From JBBDXS01 sp964418365 (GTDB lineage: Bacteria > Chloroflexota > Dehalococcoidia > DSTF01 > RBG-16-68-14), in assembly GCA_964418365.1 (NCBI GenBank), contig CAYQLM010000011.1, positions 1 through 47,186 on the forward strand: 47,186 bases of DNA. The letters are read 5' to 3'. The notes under the pieces are model-generated. The model did not search any database. It was not told the DNA's origin and saw nothing but the letters and a program-made list of their open reading frames with translations. The translations under genes and the position numbers were made by a program. This document shows, one piece after another, positions 38,556 through 46,150 of this stretch. The stretch's first letter is position 1. Every line of letters begins with the position of its first letter.

Positions 38556-39023
38556 CTATTTCAACGCTACGGCGAGCGCGACGATCCCTCCGATCAGAAC
38601 GGCTGCCAGCATGCCGCCAGAGACGAACATGCCGAGCAGCGCCATGCGGCGCATGACCCTTCGATACTTTCCCCAAGCGAGAGCAGCCGAATCTGTTGGC
38701 TCTGACAGATCGGATGGATGAGCTACGAGGTATTCAATAGCGTCGGCCTGATCGTTCAGCGATAGCCTTACACCTAGGATTCGGGCAGGCCCGATTGTGA
38801 AGACGCTCCACACAGAGCGTACTGCTACGTTCGTTCGCGGATCCGCCATCCGGCGAGCCAGGCTAATGAATAGCTGGTCGGCTTGTTTCCCCGCGACGAG
38901 TCGATTGAACCCAAAGAACATGCGCGTGCCTTGCAAAGGGTGGCTATACATCCACAGCCAGTAGAAGAAGGAACCCGTCATGAACGGCACCCAAAGGACG
39001 AAGAATAGGATTACATTGGCCAC
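38556..39023 (-). CDS. Small membrane protein of unknown function
   Basis: 155 residues with hydrophobic segments near the N-terminus (about 2-26, NVILFFVLWVPFMTGSFFYWLWM) and C-terminus (about 127-154). The soluble middle (about 40-120) has no motif I recognise. The GTG at 39023 is chosen because AAGGA lies 9 nt upstream; another GTG 6 nt earlier is too close to that site. Composition is somewhat less GC-rich than mutS. Repeats of the ACGGATAAACGGA family flank the gene on both sides (38521-38545, 39082-39097), so it may have arrived with them. Confidence 0.6.
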   Translation of the reverse strand: MANVILFFVLWVPFMTGSFFYWLWMYSHPLQGTRMFFGFNRLVAGKQADQLFISLARRMADPRTNVAVRSVWSVFTIGPARILGVRLSLNDQADAIEYLVAHPSDLSEPTDSAALAWGKYRRVMRRMALLGMFVSGGMLAAVLIGGIVALAVALK

Positions 39024-39149
39024 GACCACGCGTCCTTCGCTGTCTGCGTCATCTGTAGACAGCGGACAATCGTCAAGGGATTAGTCTAACGGATATACGG
39101 ATGTGTTCGAGATGAGTCGGAGGAGTATGTAGGGCCTGGCTGTCTCGCC

Positions 39150-39211
39150 AGATTCCTCGCTGCGCTCGGAATGACAGTAGGGCGGCCGTCCGTTTATCCG
39201 TTCGGTATCCG
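39150..39211. repeat. GATTCCTCGCT...GGAATGAC element and inverted ACGGATAAACGGA repeat
   Basis: AGATTCCTCGCTGCGCTCGGAATGACA (39150-39176) recurs in expanded form at 41227-41277. Next to it, GTCCGTTTATCCGTTCGGTATCCGTTG (39188-39214) is the inverted form of the repeat at 38521-38545. The latter supplies the C-terminal residues (QRIPNG) and TAA stop of the P-loop gene. Confidence 0.7.
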
Positions 39212-39790
39212 TTGTCGATTTGCCGCTGCCAGCCCCGCCAGGAGCTCCCGCACCTCTCGCGGCGAGTGAAGCTCCACGACGGGCGTGTGCGGCGCGTACT
39301 GCTCGAGCGCGGTGGCGGCGTTGCGGAAGTGGGCGCGCCAGTGCGTGATGCCCCAGAGCAGGATCGAGTCCTTGCTGGTGAACGAGAGCCGCCACGACTC
39401 GCGGTTGCCGTGCCACAGCTCTTGCTTGCGCCAGGCGCGGCTCACGGTGCGCCAGAACAGCCTCGGATACACGACACGGAATGGCAGCTTGAGCCACACG
39501 ACGGCCTCTGCGCGCGCGAGGACGATGTCGCGCAGCACCATCTTGTAGTTCCCGTCGCAGACCCAGCCGTCCGCGCACTCATCGAGGCGGCGCGTGACCT
39601 TCGCGCGGAACTCGTCGTCGGGCGTGGGCACCCAGTTCGGCTGGTGGTAGAGCGCGTCGAGCTCAATCGCGGGCAGGCCGAGCGCCGCGCCGATCTGGCG
39701 CGCGAGCGTCGACTTGCCGGAGCCGGAGGGCCCGGAGACGGCGATGCGTCGCTTGCCCGCGAGGGGGTTCGTCGAGGGTGCGGTTCCCAC
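39194..39790 (-). CDS. P-loop nucleotide kinase-like protein (adenylate kinase / FlaR-like)
   Basis: 198 residues. Walker A is VSGPSGSGKSTLARQIG near 18-34, followed by ELDALYHQPNW, then WVCDGNYK and a Walker-B-like VVWLKLPF, the pattern of the small topology-modulation/adenylate kinase-like P-loop family whose true substrate is unknown. The frame stays open to 39949, but that extension would translate the palindromic tandem repeats. The GTG at 39790 is chosen because TAGCCT lies 8 nt upstream (leaderless pattern). The C-terminal residues and stop are derived from a dispersed repeat. Confidence 0.85.
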   Translation of the reverse strand: MGTAPSTNPLAGKRRIAVSGPSGSGKSTLARQIGAALGLPAIELDALYHQPNWVPTPDDEFRAKVTRRLDECADGWVCDGNYKMVLRDIVLARAEAVVWLKLPFRVVYPRLFWRTVSRAWRKQELWHGNRESWRLSFTSKDSILLWGITHWRAHFRNAATALEQYAPHTPVVELHSPREVRELLAGLAAANRQRIPNG

Positions 39791-39798
39791 GGGTGTTG

Positions 39799-39804
39799 AG
39801 GCTA
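39799..39804 (-). promoter_or_regulatory. -10 box of the P-loop gene (leaderless GTG start)
   Basis: TAGCCT on the minus strand, 8 nt before the GTG at 39790; no ribosome binding site. Confidence 0.4.
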
Positions 39805-39824
39805 CAGGATTGGACCGTATCGAT

Positions 39825-39970
39825 CTACGGGCGTCGCCTGCGGCGACAGGGCGGGCACGCGGGCCCGCCCCTACGGCGTCGCCTGAGGCGACAGGGCGGG
39901 CACGCCGACCCGCGTCTACGGGCGTTGCCTGAGGCGACAGGGCGGGCACGCCGGCCCGCCCCTACGGCGA
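39825..39970. repeat. Three tandem units of a double-hairpin repeat
   Basis: Units of 45-46 nt at 39825-39870, 39871-39915 and 39916-39961, then CTACGGCG. Each starts CTACGGSCG and contains two adjacent palindromes: GTCGCCTGMGGCGAC and GGGCGGGC...GCCCGCCC. The middle unit has two substitutions that weaken its second stem. It lies at the 3' end of the ferritin-VIT1 gene and upstream of the P-loop gene, so it may terminate the former. Confidence 0.85.
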
Positions 39971-39973
39971 TAC

Positions 39974-41137
39974 CTAAATCCCTGTGCCGGCGCCGATCGC
40001 GGTGCCGATGCCGTAGGTGATGGCGGCCGCCGCGGCGCCGATGAGCAGCTGTCGCAGGCCGCTGTAGATCGTGTTGCGTCCGGTGAAGAGCGAGACGCCG
40101 GCGCCGATCAGGAAGAGCGCCACGCCGCTCAGCGCCGCGCTGATGCCCAGATGCAGCCAGGTCGCGCCGAAGAAGTACGGGAGCACCGGCACGACGGCGC
40201 CCAGCGCGAACGCGACGAACGAGCCGCTCGCGGCGCCCCAGGGCGACCCCAGCTGCGACGGGTCGAGCCCGAGCTCCTCGCGCACCAGCGTCTCGAGCGC
40301 GGTCTCCTTGTTCTCGAGGATGCGGTCGGCGAGCTGCTGCGCTTCGGCCGCGGGCACGCCCTTCGCCCGATAGATGAGGGCCAGCTCGGCGCGCTCCTCC
40401 TCCGGCGAGAGGAGCAGCTCGGTCTCTTCGAGCTGGATCTGCCGCTCGAAGAGCTCCCGCTGCGCGCGCATCGAGACGTACTCGCCGGCGGCCATCGATC
40501 CCGCGCCCGCGAGGAGCCCGGCGACGCCGGCGAGCACGACAAACTTCGACTCCGCCTGCGCGCCCGCGAAGCCCATCACCAGCGATAGGTTCGAGACCAG
40601 GCCGTCGCTGACGCCGAAGATGGTGGCGCGCAGCGTGCCGCCGCCACCGCCGCGGTGCCAGGTCTCGTGCTGGGCGATCTCGACCGTGGCGGGCGAGGGG
40701 CCGCCGCGCGTCATCCGGCCGAGCGCGCGGTAGTGGCCACGCTCGTCGCCGGCCAGCGCCTGCACGGCCGGGTCCTGCTCAGGCTGGCGGTAGGCGTTCA
40801 CGCCTGTCGCCTCCATCGATTCGATGACCGGCAGCACTGACGTTGGCCCGAAGATGCGCGCGAGGGCGATGATCAGCCGAGTGCGCAGGCCCAGGCCGTG
40901 CTTCGGAAGGGGAACGCCCATCTCCTCCAGCCGCTTCGCCATGACGGCGGCGTGCCGCTCCTCGGTCTTGGCCATGTCGGTGAGGATGCTGGCGCGCTCC
41001 GGCTCGCGCTCGCGGCGCGCGAGCGAGCGATAGAGCGCGACCGCGTCCAACTCGGCGCGCCAGTTCTCGATCAGCAGCTTCGGCGCGATGTCGAGCTTGA
41101 CGGAGGGAGGGGGCGGGGGGGTCTTCGTCTGGGCCAT
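39974..41137 (-). CDS. Ferritin-like / VIT1 fusion protein (Fe/Mn transporter family)
   Basis: 387 residues. Residues about 18-160 form a ferritin-like four-helix domain with iron-ligand style motifs: ENWRAELDAVALYR near 24-37, KTEERHAAVM near 57-66 and GDERGHYRALG near 130-140. Residues about 165-387 are a CCC1/VIT1 membrane domain with about five helices: RATIFGVSDGLVSNLSLVMGFAGA, AGAGSMAAGEYVSMRAQRE and a Glu-rich cytoplasmic loop (EETELLLSPEEERAEL). The build matches MbfA-type membrane ferritins that export or store iron. The ATG at 41137 has a perfect TATAAT 8 nt upstream and no ribosome binding site. Confidence 0.92.
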   Translation of the reverse strand: MAQTKTPPPPPSVKLDIAPKLLIENWRAELDAVALYRSLARREREPERASILTDMAKTEERHAAVMAKRLEEMGVPLPKHGLGLRTRLIIALARIFGPTSVLPVIESMEATGVNAYRQPEQDPAVQALAGDERGHYRALGRMTRGGPSPATVEIAQHETWHRGGGGGTLRATIFGVSDGLVSNLSLVMGFAGAQAESKFVVLAGVAGLLAGAGSMAAGEYVSMRAQRELFERQIQLEETELLLSPEEERAELALIYRAKGVPAAEAQQLADRILENKETALETLVREELGLDPSQLGSPWGAASGSFVAFALGAVVPVLPYFFGATWLHLGISAALSGVALFLIGAGVSLFTGRNTIYSGLRQLLIGAAAAAITYGIGTAIGAGTGI

Positions 41138-41145
41138 GCGAGACC

Positions 41146-41151
41146 ATTATA
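41146..41151 (-). promoter_or_regulatory. -10 box of the ferritin-VIT1 gene (leaderless start)
   Basis: TATAAT on the minus strand, 8 nt before the ATG at 41137. No Fur-like or IdeR-like palindrome is evident around it. Confidence 0.6.
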
Positions 41152-41226
41152 ACGAAGGACGTGTTGGGGCCTTGTTCGTACGAGGAAGAGATCGCCCGAG
41201 GAGAGCGAATTCTCAGAGGTAACGTG

Positions 41227-41278
41227 AGATTCCTCGCTCTCGGCCGACTCGCGTCGGCCTTACCGCTCGGAATGACAG
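41227..41278. repeat. GATTCCTCGCT...GGAATGACA element upstream of mutL
   Basis: Expanded form of the element at 39150-39176, with a GGCCGACTCGCGTCGGCC palindrome in the middle (about 41242-41259). It ends 7 nt before the mutL -10 box. Confidence 0.65.
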
Positions 41279-41284
41279 GGTGGG

Positions 41285-41290
41285 TACAAT
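41285..41290 (+). promoter_or_regulatory. -10 box of mutL (leaderless GTG start)
   Basis: TACAAT, 6 nt before the GTG at 41297; no ribosome binding site. Confidence 0.5.
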
Positions 41291-41296
41291 TCGGTC

Positions 41297-43063
41297 GTGC
41301 CCATCCGAGTGCTCACGCCGCAGGAAGCCGCGCGCATCGCAGCGGGCGAGGTGATCGAGCGGCCGGCGTCGGTCGTCAAGGAGCTGATCGAGAACGCACT
41401 GGACGCGGGCGCGACGGCGATCACGGTCGAGACGCGGCAGGGCGGTATCGCGCTGCTGCGCGTCACCGATGACGGCAGTGGCATCCCGCCCGACGAGCTG
41501 CGCTTGGCGTTCGAGCGGCACGCGACGAGCAAGCTCCAGTCCGAGGCGGAGCTGTGGCGCATCGCGACGCTGGGCTTTCGCGGCGAAGCGCTTCCCAGCA
41601 TCGCGGCCGCGGGCGATGTCGAGCTCGCGTCGCGGCCCGCGGGGGCGCTCGTCGCGGGACGGATCGTCCTGCGCGACGGCGAGGTGGAGCACCAGGGCAG
41701 TGCCGGCACACCGCCGGGCACGACGATCACTGTGCAGCACCTCTTTCGCCGCCAGCCGGCACGACTCAAGTTCCTGCGGTCGCCGGCGTCCGAGGGCGCG
41801 CAGATCGCCACCGTCGTCTCGCATTATGCGCTGGCGTACCCGGAGGTGCGTTTCGGCCTGCGCGCCGACGGCCGCGCCGCGCTCCAGACGCCCGGCAATG
41901 GCGACATGCGCGACGCCGCGGCCGCCGTCTACGGTGTCGATCTCGCTGCGGAGCTGCTGGCGATCGATGGGGAAGGACAGGGCGCGATCGAGGTGCTCGG
42001 GCTGGCCGGCTCCCCGGCGGTCTCGCGCGCGAACCGCAACTACATCTCGCTGTTCGTGAACCGGCGCTGGATCCGCAATCGATCGCTCACGTTCGCCGTC
42101 GTGGAGGCGTACCAGGGCATGATGCCGAACGGCCGCTTCCCCGTCGCGATCATCGAGATCCGCCTGCCGACGGACGAGGTCGACGTCAACGTCCACCCCA
42201 CCAAGGCGGAAGTGCGCTTCCGCGACGAGCGCGCCGTCTTCGCAGCGCTGCAGCGCGCCGTCCGGCGGACGCTGTCGTTTCGATCGCCGGTGCCCGGGTT
42301 CGATACTGGACGCTGGACGCTGGATGCTGGAGGTGAGCCCCGCGAGGAGGAAGGCGGGAATGCAACCGTCGGTGCGGCAACGATTCCGCGGTCGGTGCCG
42401 TCTGGCCTTAGGTCGGCGGTACCAGGGACCAGCGACCAGCAACCTCGAATCGCTCCAGCCCCTAGCCTCCAGCTTCCAACTTCTGAGCCGCTGCCCGCGC
42501 TGCGTCCGGTGGGCCAGGTGGCGAACACGTACGTCATCGCGGAGGGGCCGGAAGGGATGTACATGATCGACCAGCACGCGGCGCACGAGCGCGTGCTCTA
42601 CGAGCGCTTCCTCACGCAGCGCCGGGAGGGCGTGCGCGACGTGCAGCCGCTCTTGCAGCCGCAGCCGGTCGATCTGACGGCGCGCCAACGCGCGCTGCTC
42701 GATAGCTTCGGCGACGAGCTGGCGGCGGCTGGGCTCACGGTCGAGCCGTTCGGAGATGGCGCGTATCTTGTGCGCGCGGTGCCGCCCGCGCTCGCCGGGC
42801 GAGACGTCGCGCGCGCGGTGGGCGAGCTGCTCGACCTGCTTGCGCGCGAGGACGGGCCGGCGGAGGAGCCGGCGCATCGCGTCGCGGCGTCGCTCGCGTG
42901 CCACGGCTCGGTGCGCGCGGGGCAGACGATGACGGGCGACGAGCAGCGCGAGCTGCTGCGCCTGCTCGAAGCGAGCGAGCACCCGCGCACCTGCCCGCAC
43001 GGCCGGCCGACGATGATCCACGTCAGCTCGGACGCGCTCGCGCGGCAATTCCGGCGACGTTAG
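41297..43063 (+). CDS. mutL: DNA mismatch repair endonuclease MutL
   Basis: 588 residues. The GHKL ATPase domain has IAAGEVIERPASVVKELIENALDAGA (15-40), DDGSGI (about 58-63), RHATSK and GFRGEALPSI. The C-terminal dimerisation domain carries the endonuclease motif DQHAAHERVLYE (near 424), ACHGSVRAGQ and CPHGRPTMI (near 566), so this is a nicking MutL as expected in a genome without MutH. Between them (about 335-396) the linker is encoded by degenerate repeat sequence, in frame. GTG start supported by TACAAT 6 nt upstream. Acts with MutS encoded 3 kb upstream on the same strand. Confidence 0.97.
   Translation: MPIRVLTPQEAARIAAGEVIERPASVVKELIENALDAGATAITVETRQGGIALLRVTDDGSGIPPDELRLAFERHATSKLQSEAELWRIATLGFRGEALPSIAAAGDVELASRPAGALVAGRIVLRDGEVEHQGSAGTPPGTTITVQHLFRRQPARLKFLRSPASEGAQIATVVSHYALAYPEVRFGLRADGRAALQTPGNGDMRDAAAAVYGVDLAAELLAIDGEGQGAIEVLGLAGSPAVSRANRNYISLFVNRRWIRNRSLTFAVVEAYQGMMPNGRFPVAIIEIRLPTDEVDVNVHPTKAEVRFRDERAVFAALQRAVRRTLSFRSPVPGFDTGRWTLDAGGEPREEEGGNATVGAATIPRSVPSGLRSAVPGTSDQQPRIAPAPSLQLPTSEPLPALRPVGQVANTYVIAEGPEGMYMIDQHAAHERVLYERFLTQRREGVRDVQPLLQPQPVDLTARQRALLDSFGDELAAAGLTVEPFGDGAYLVRAVPPALAGRDVARAVGELLDLLAREDGPAEEPAHRVAASLACHGSVRAGQTMTGDEQRELLRLLEASEHPRTCPHGRPTMIHVSSDALARQFRRR
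42301..42484. repeat. Repeat-derived linker inside mutL
   Basis: Starts with CTGGACGCTGGACGCTGGATGCTGG-type iterations (about 42306-42331), continues with CCAGGGACCAGCGACCAGCAACC (about 42422-42444) and ends with CTCCAGCCCCTAGCCTCCAGCTTCC (about 42453-42477). The central block is the inverse of GGTTGCTGGTTG...GCTGG near 20442-20465. The outer blocks are complementary to each other in a degenerate way. Confidence 0.7.
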
Positions 43064-43071
43064 CTCGCGGC

Positions 43072-43770
43072 CTAATACACGATCTCCATGCGCAGGCCGC
43101 GGGAATCTCGCGGTGGGTTATCGGGGAGGCAGGATGCTTTGCCAGTCGCCCAGCGCCACGCCGTCCACGCCGCCGCGCACGCATCGTAGAAGTCGTCGCG
43201 AGCGGCGGGGATAGGGACTTCTTCTTTGGCTAAGTCGTCTACAAAGACGGTGGCGAGGAGCCGCAATCGCTCGTACTCACCAGCCTGCGATCGCTTGGGA
43301 TCTGGCAATGGCTGGTTACCATTAAGAGCCCAGAAGCAGACCTCAGGGTGAACTTCACAGACCCGTTGCTGTAGGTCGGGCGACATGAGGCGATCGACTT
43401 CATGTATCTTCGCGCTGATGGCGTGCGTTTGTTTGGAAATCTTCTTCCCATCGCGATGAACCGTTGCGCTGATCGAGCATGCCTCCCTATAGTCTGGCAC
43501 ACCTAGTACTGCCCGGACCGGAGCGGGGAACACGCTGTTGTGACGAAATGGTCGCAGAACCGCGCGCGCCTCGATGTCTGCTAGACGGCGACCGTCATCG
43601 CTGAGGCCGATCGGGATGTCGATGCCAACGCGATCGCATTGGCGCGTTCTGTCGAGGACATCGGCAAAGGAAGGTGCGAATCGAACGCTGAGCAGCCGCA
43701 GAACGGTGTCAGCTTCCGCACAAACCACAAGCCATCCGCCCGGGCAGCCGTCGACGCCCGCCACCAGCAT
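43072..43770 (-). CDS. DUF429 family protein
   Basis: 232 residues. The N-terminus VAGVDGCPGGWLVV and the later GIDIPIGLSDDGRRLADIEARAVL and EVHPEVCFWALNG match DUF429 proteins, predicted RNase H-fold enzymes of unknown substrate. The ATG at 43770 lies 5 nt after the GH31 stop codon, so the two genes are likely co-transcribed. An open frame running on to 45663 in the same phase is antisense-type noise within the GH31 gene and is rejected. Confidence 0.82.
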   Translation of the reverse strand: MLVAGVDGCPGGWLVVCAEADTVLRLLSVRFAPSFADVLDRTRQCDRVGIDIPIGLSDDGRRLADIEARAVLRPFRHNSVFPAPVRAVLGVPDYREACSISATVHRDGKKISKQTHAISAKIHEVDRLMSPDLQQRVCEVHPEVCFWALNGNQPLPDPKRSQAGEYERLRLLATVFVDDLAKEEVPIPAARDDFYDACAAAWTAWRWATGKASCLPDNPPRDSRGLRMEIVY

Positions 43771-43775
43771 GGTAG

Positions 43776-45896
43776 CTATGGGGTCTCGGGCGCCGGGAGC
43801 TGCGCGCCGGCCTTGACGAACACCGGGATGCTGGCCAGCGGCGTATCGACGGTGATCGTCGTCGGGCCCTGGTACGTCTTGCTGCTGTCGAAGAAGTCCT
43901 GCCACCGGCCCGCGGGCAGGTACACGTCGCGGGAACGCTGGCCGGTCTGCCAGACCGGAGCGACGAGCAGATCGTCGCCGTACATGAATTCGTCCCACAG
44001 GTCGCGCACCTTCGTGTCGTCCGGGAACGCGATCGCGAGCGCGCGCGCGACAGGGAGGCCGCTCTTGCCGGCGATCTTGGCGTACTTGGACGTGTACGCG
44101 ACCAGGTCCTGGTGGATCTGGACGTAGCGCTTGTAGATCGCGATCATCTCCGTGTCCATCTGCGGGCTCGTCGGCATGTCCCAGGGCGCGTGGGTGCCCT
44201 TGCCGCCGATCTCCATGAGCGGCGTGAAGGCGCTGAACTCCAGCCAGCGCGCGAAGACCTCGCGGTCCTTGAACTGATAGTAGCCGCCGGTGTCGCTGCC
44301 CCAGATCGGGAAGCCCATGAAGCCCGCGCGCTGCAGGCTGATGATCGCGTTGCGCAGGCCGAGGTCGGTGCCCGGCCCCTGGCCGAGCACTGTGCTGCCG
44401 GGCGAGTCGCCGCCCCAGAAGATGCCGTACTGCTGCGCGCCTGCGTATCCGGCGCGGCTGATGACGACGAAGTCGTTGCCGCGCGCCTTGAGCATCGCTT
44501 CGTACATCAAGTGGAGCTGGAAGTTCACGTACTGGTTGTGCACCTCGCGGCCGGTCTCGCCGTCCGCCCAGATGTCGGTCGTTTCGGAGGGGATCATCTC
44601 CTCGCCGCGGTCCAGCTTCAGCGCCGCGATGTCCCACGTGGTGACAAAATCGATCTGCTTCGCTTCCCACCACGTCCACGCCTCCGGGTTCGTGAGGTCG
44701 ATGACGCGGTCGCTCCCCGGCGCGAGGTAGTTGTCCGCGACAGCTTCCGTACCGTTGTCGCCGGCGGCGCCACCCACCGCCCAGAGCGATGTCCACACCG
44801 CGAGGTGGTAGCCGAGCTCCTTGAGCTTGTTGAGCATCTGCTCGGCGTTGGGGAGGCGCGCCGGGTCCCACTCGAAGCGGTCGAAGCCGAAGTCGCCGGG
44901 GCTCCAGGGCCGATCGATCATGTACACGCCGGGCGGGATGCCGTACTTGTCGTAGTTGTTGATGTCGTCCGCCACCCAGGCGTTCATCTCGACGCCCTCC
45001 GCCGTGTCGGTCTGGCCGAGGGGCAGCTCGTCGCGCCAGCGCCAGCTTTCGAAGGCCCAGTCGGGCGGCACGAACGGCCGGCCGGTGATCGCGGTGTATT
45101 CGTCGAGGATCGTGCTGTAGGGCCCGGCGAAGAGGTGGTACGTGAGCTTCTTCGTCTCGTCCTTCGTGCCGGTCTCGAAGTGGAAGCTGAGGACGTTCCT
45201 GTCCGCGACGCCGACGTCGAACTGGCCGGGCGTGTAGCCCTCGACGTAGAGGCCGTAGCCGTTCGAGCTCTGGTAGAAGGGCGTATAGAGCGCCATCGTC
45301 GGCTCGACGAACATGTCGACGACCTCGCCGCGCCGGTTGAGCGACCCCGCGGTCTGCGGCTGGAGCTCGCTCAGCGGCGGAATGCCGTTCGCTGTCGGCT
45401 CGCTCGGCGGCGGCGAGACGCGCTCCGAGAGCCCGTAGATCACCTCGTCCGGGACGAGCTCGTAGGCGTCGACGAAGTCCGTGACGCTGTCGCGCGCGGC
45501 GTCGGGCGGCGTGAGCTGGACGGTGAGCGTGCGTTCGGTGCGCCACGAGAGCGACACCTCGCTCGTGCCGTCCCCGCTGTGCACGTCGAGACGGACGCTG
45601 CGGCCCGAGTGGTGAACGTCCATCACGTTGCCGAGCGTGACCTGGCGGCCAGCTTGCTTCCAACCCAGCGCGCTCGCGTTCTCGCCGGCGAGCAGCTTGC
45701 CCGAGCTATCGAGCAGTGAGAGCCGGAACGGCTCCTTCTCGATGACGGCGACGGCGTTCGGGCCGGAGAAGCGCAGCGTCGTGCCGGACGAGCTGAGCTC
45801 GAACTTCTCTTCGCCGCCGCACCCGTGCGCGACCACGACGAAGGCGATGAGCAGCAGCAGCGGCAGTCCGCGCCGGAGGCGAGGCGGTACCTTCAT
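43776..45896 (-). CDS. GH31 family alpha-glycosidase lipoprotein
   Basis: 706 residues. A lipoprotein signal peptide (hydrophobic stretch about 12-24, lipobox ending at the Cys near 26) places it on the outside of the membrane. The N-terminal beta-sandwich (about 30-240) leads to the GH31 barrel, with WAFESWRWRDE, GVYMIDRPW and GYHLAVWTSLW strands. The catalytic nucleophile is the Asp of ALKLDRGEE (about 427) and the acid/base the Asp of WGGDSPGS (about 496). C-terminal beta domains hold GDDLLVAPVWQTGQRSRDVYLPAG, a family hallmark. GH31 includes alpha-glucosidases, alpha-xylosidases and sulfoquinovosidases; which one is not decided. A TATCCT box lies 13 nt before the ATG. Confidence 0.92.
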   Translation of the reverse strand: MKVPPRLRRGLPLLLLIAFVVVAHGCGGEEKFELSSSGTTLRFSGPNAVAVIEKEPFRLSLLDSSGKLLAGENASALGWKQAGRQVTLGNVMDVHHSGRSVRLDVHSGDGTSEVSLSWRTERTLTVQLTPPDAARDSVTDFVDAYELVPDEVIYGLSERVSPPPSEPTANGIPPLSELQPQTAGSLNRRGEVVDMFVEPTMALYTPFYQSSNGYGLYVEGYTPGQFDVGVADRNVLSFHFETGTKDETKKLTYHLFAGPYSTILDEYTAITGRPFVPPDWAFESWRWRDELPLGQTDTAEGVEMNAWVADDINNYDKYGIPPGVYMIDRPWSPGDFGFDRFEWDPARLPNAEQMLNKLKELGYHLAVWTSLWAVGGAAGDNGTEAVADNYLAPGSDRVIDLTNPEAWTWWEAKQIDFVTTWDIAALKLDRGEEMIPSETTDIWADGETGREVHNQYVNFQLHLMYEAMLKARGNDFVVISRAGYAGAQQYGIFWGGDSPGSTVLGQGPGTDLGLRNAIISLQRAGFMGFPIWGSDTGGYYQFKDREVFARWLEFSAFTPLMEIGGKGTHAPWDMPTSPQMDTEMIAIYKRYVQIHQDLVAYTSKYAKIAGKSGLPVARALAIAFPDDTKVRDLWDEFMYGDDLLVAPVWQTGQRSRDVYLPAGRWQDFFDSSKTYQGPTTITVDTPLASIPVFVKAGAQLPAPETP

Positions 45897-45948
45897 GGCG
45901 GTGAACAGAAGGATACGAGAGGGGGCGGGTAGGGGCCAGGCGGATGCC

Positions 45949-46010
45949 CTCTCCCCGACTCGCTAACGCGAGTCACCCCTCTCCCCGAGGGAGAGGGACG
46001 GGGGTGAGGG
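45949..46010. repeat. CCCCTCTCCCCGAGGGAGAGGG element upstream of the GH31 gene
   Basis: Palindrome of the same family as 20090 and 38310-38360, preceded by a small perfect stem ACTCGC/GCGAGT (about 45958-45973). The 254-nt gap 45897-46150 holds only this element and the terminator hairpin at 46079-46111. Confidence 0.7.
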
Positions 46011-46078
46011 AGCGCAGCGAAAGCGTGGCGTAGCCATCGTGACCCTTGACGCGGAGGGATACCGCGAGAATGTCCCCT

Positions 46079-46111
46079 GGTCAGGTTGGTGACGGATCCA
46101 ACGACCTGACC
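46079..46111 (-). terminator. Hairpin after the metalloprotease pseudogene
   Basis: GGTCAGG...TTGG loop CCAA...CCTGACC, a stem with a 3-nt bulge and 8-nt loop, 40 nt beyond the stop codon; no T run. Confidence 0.45.
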
Positions 46112-46150
46112 TTCCTGCCTCGCGGCGAGCGGGTCATGTTTTGATATCGC

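Noticed and set aside
39825..39961. CRISPR array
   Set aside because: Three contiguous units with no spacers and strong internal palindromes, and no cas genes; it is a palindromic tandem repeat.
43770..45663. N-terminal extension of the DUF429 frame to about 863 codons
   Set aside because: The extension overlaps the GH31 gene on the same strand in another frame and has no protein-like composition; a good ATG exists at 43770.
44112..45719. A 535-codon plus-strand open frame
   Set aside because: Antisense to the GH31 gene, whose catalytic motifs are clear on the other strand.
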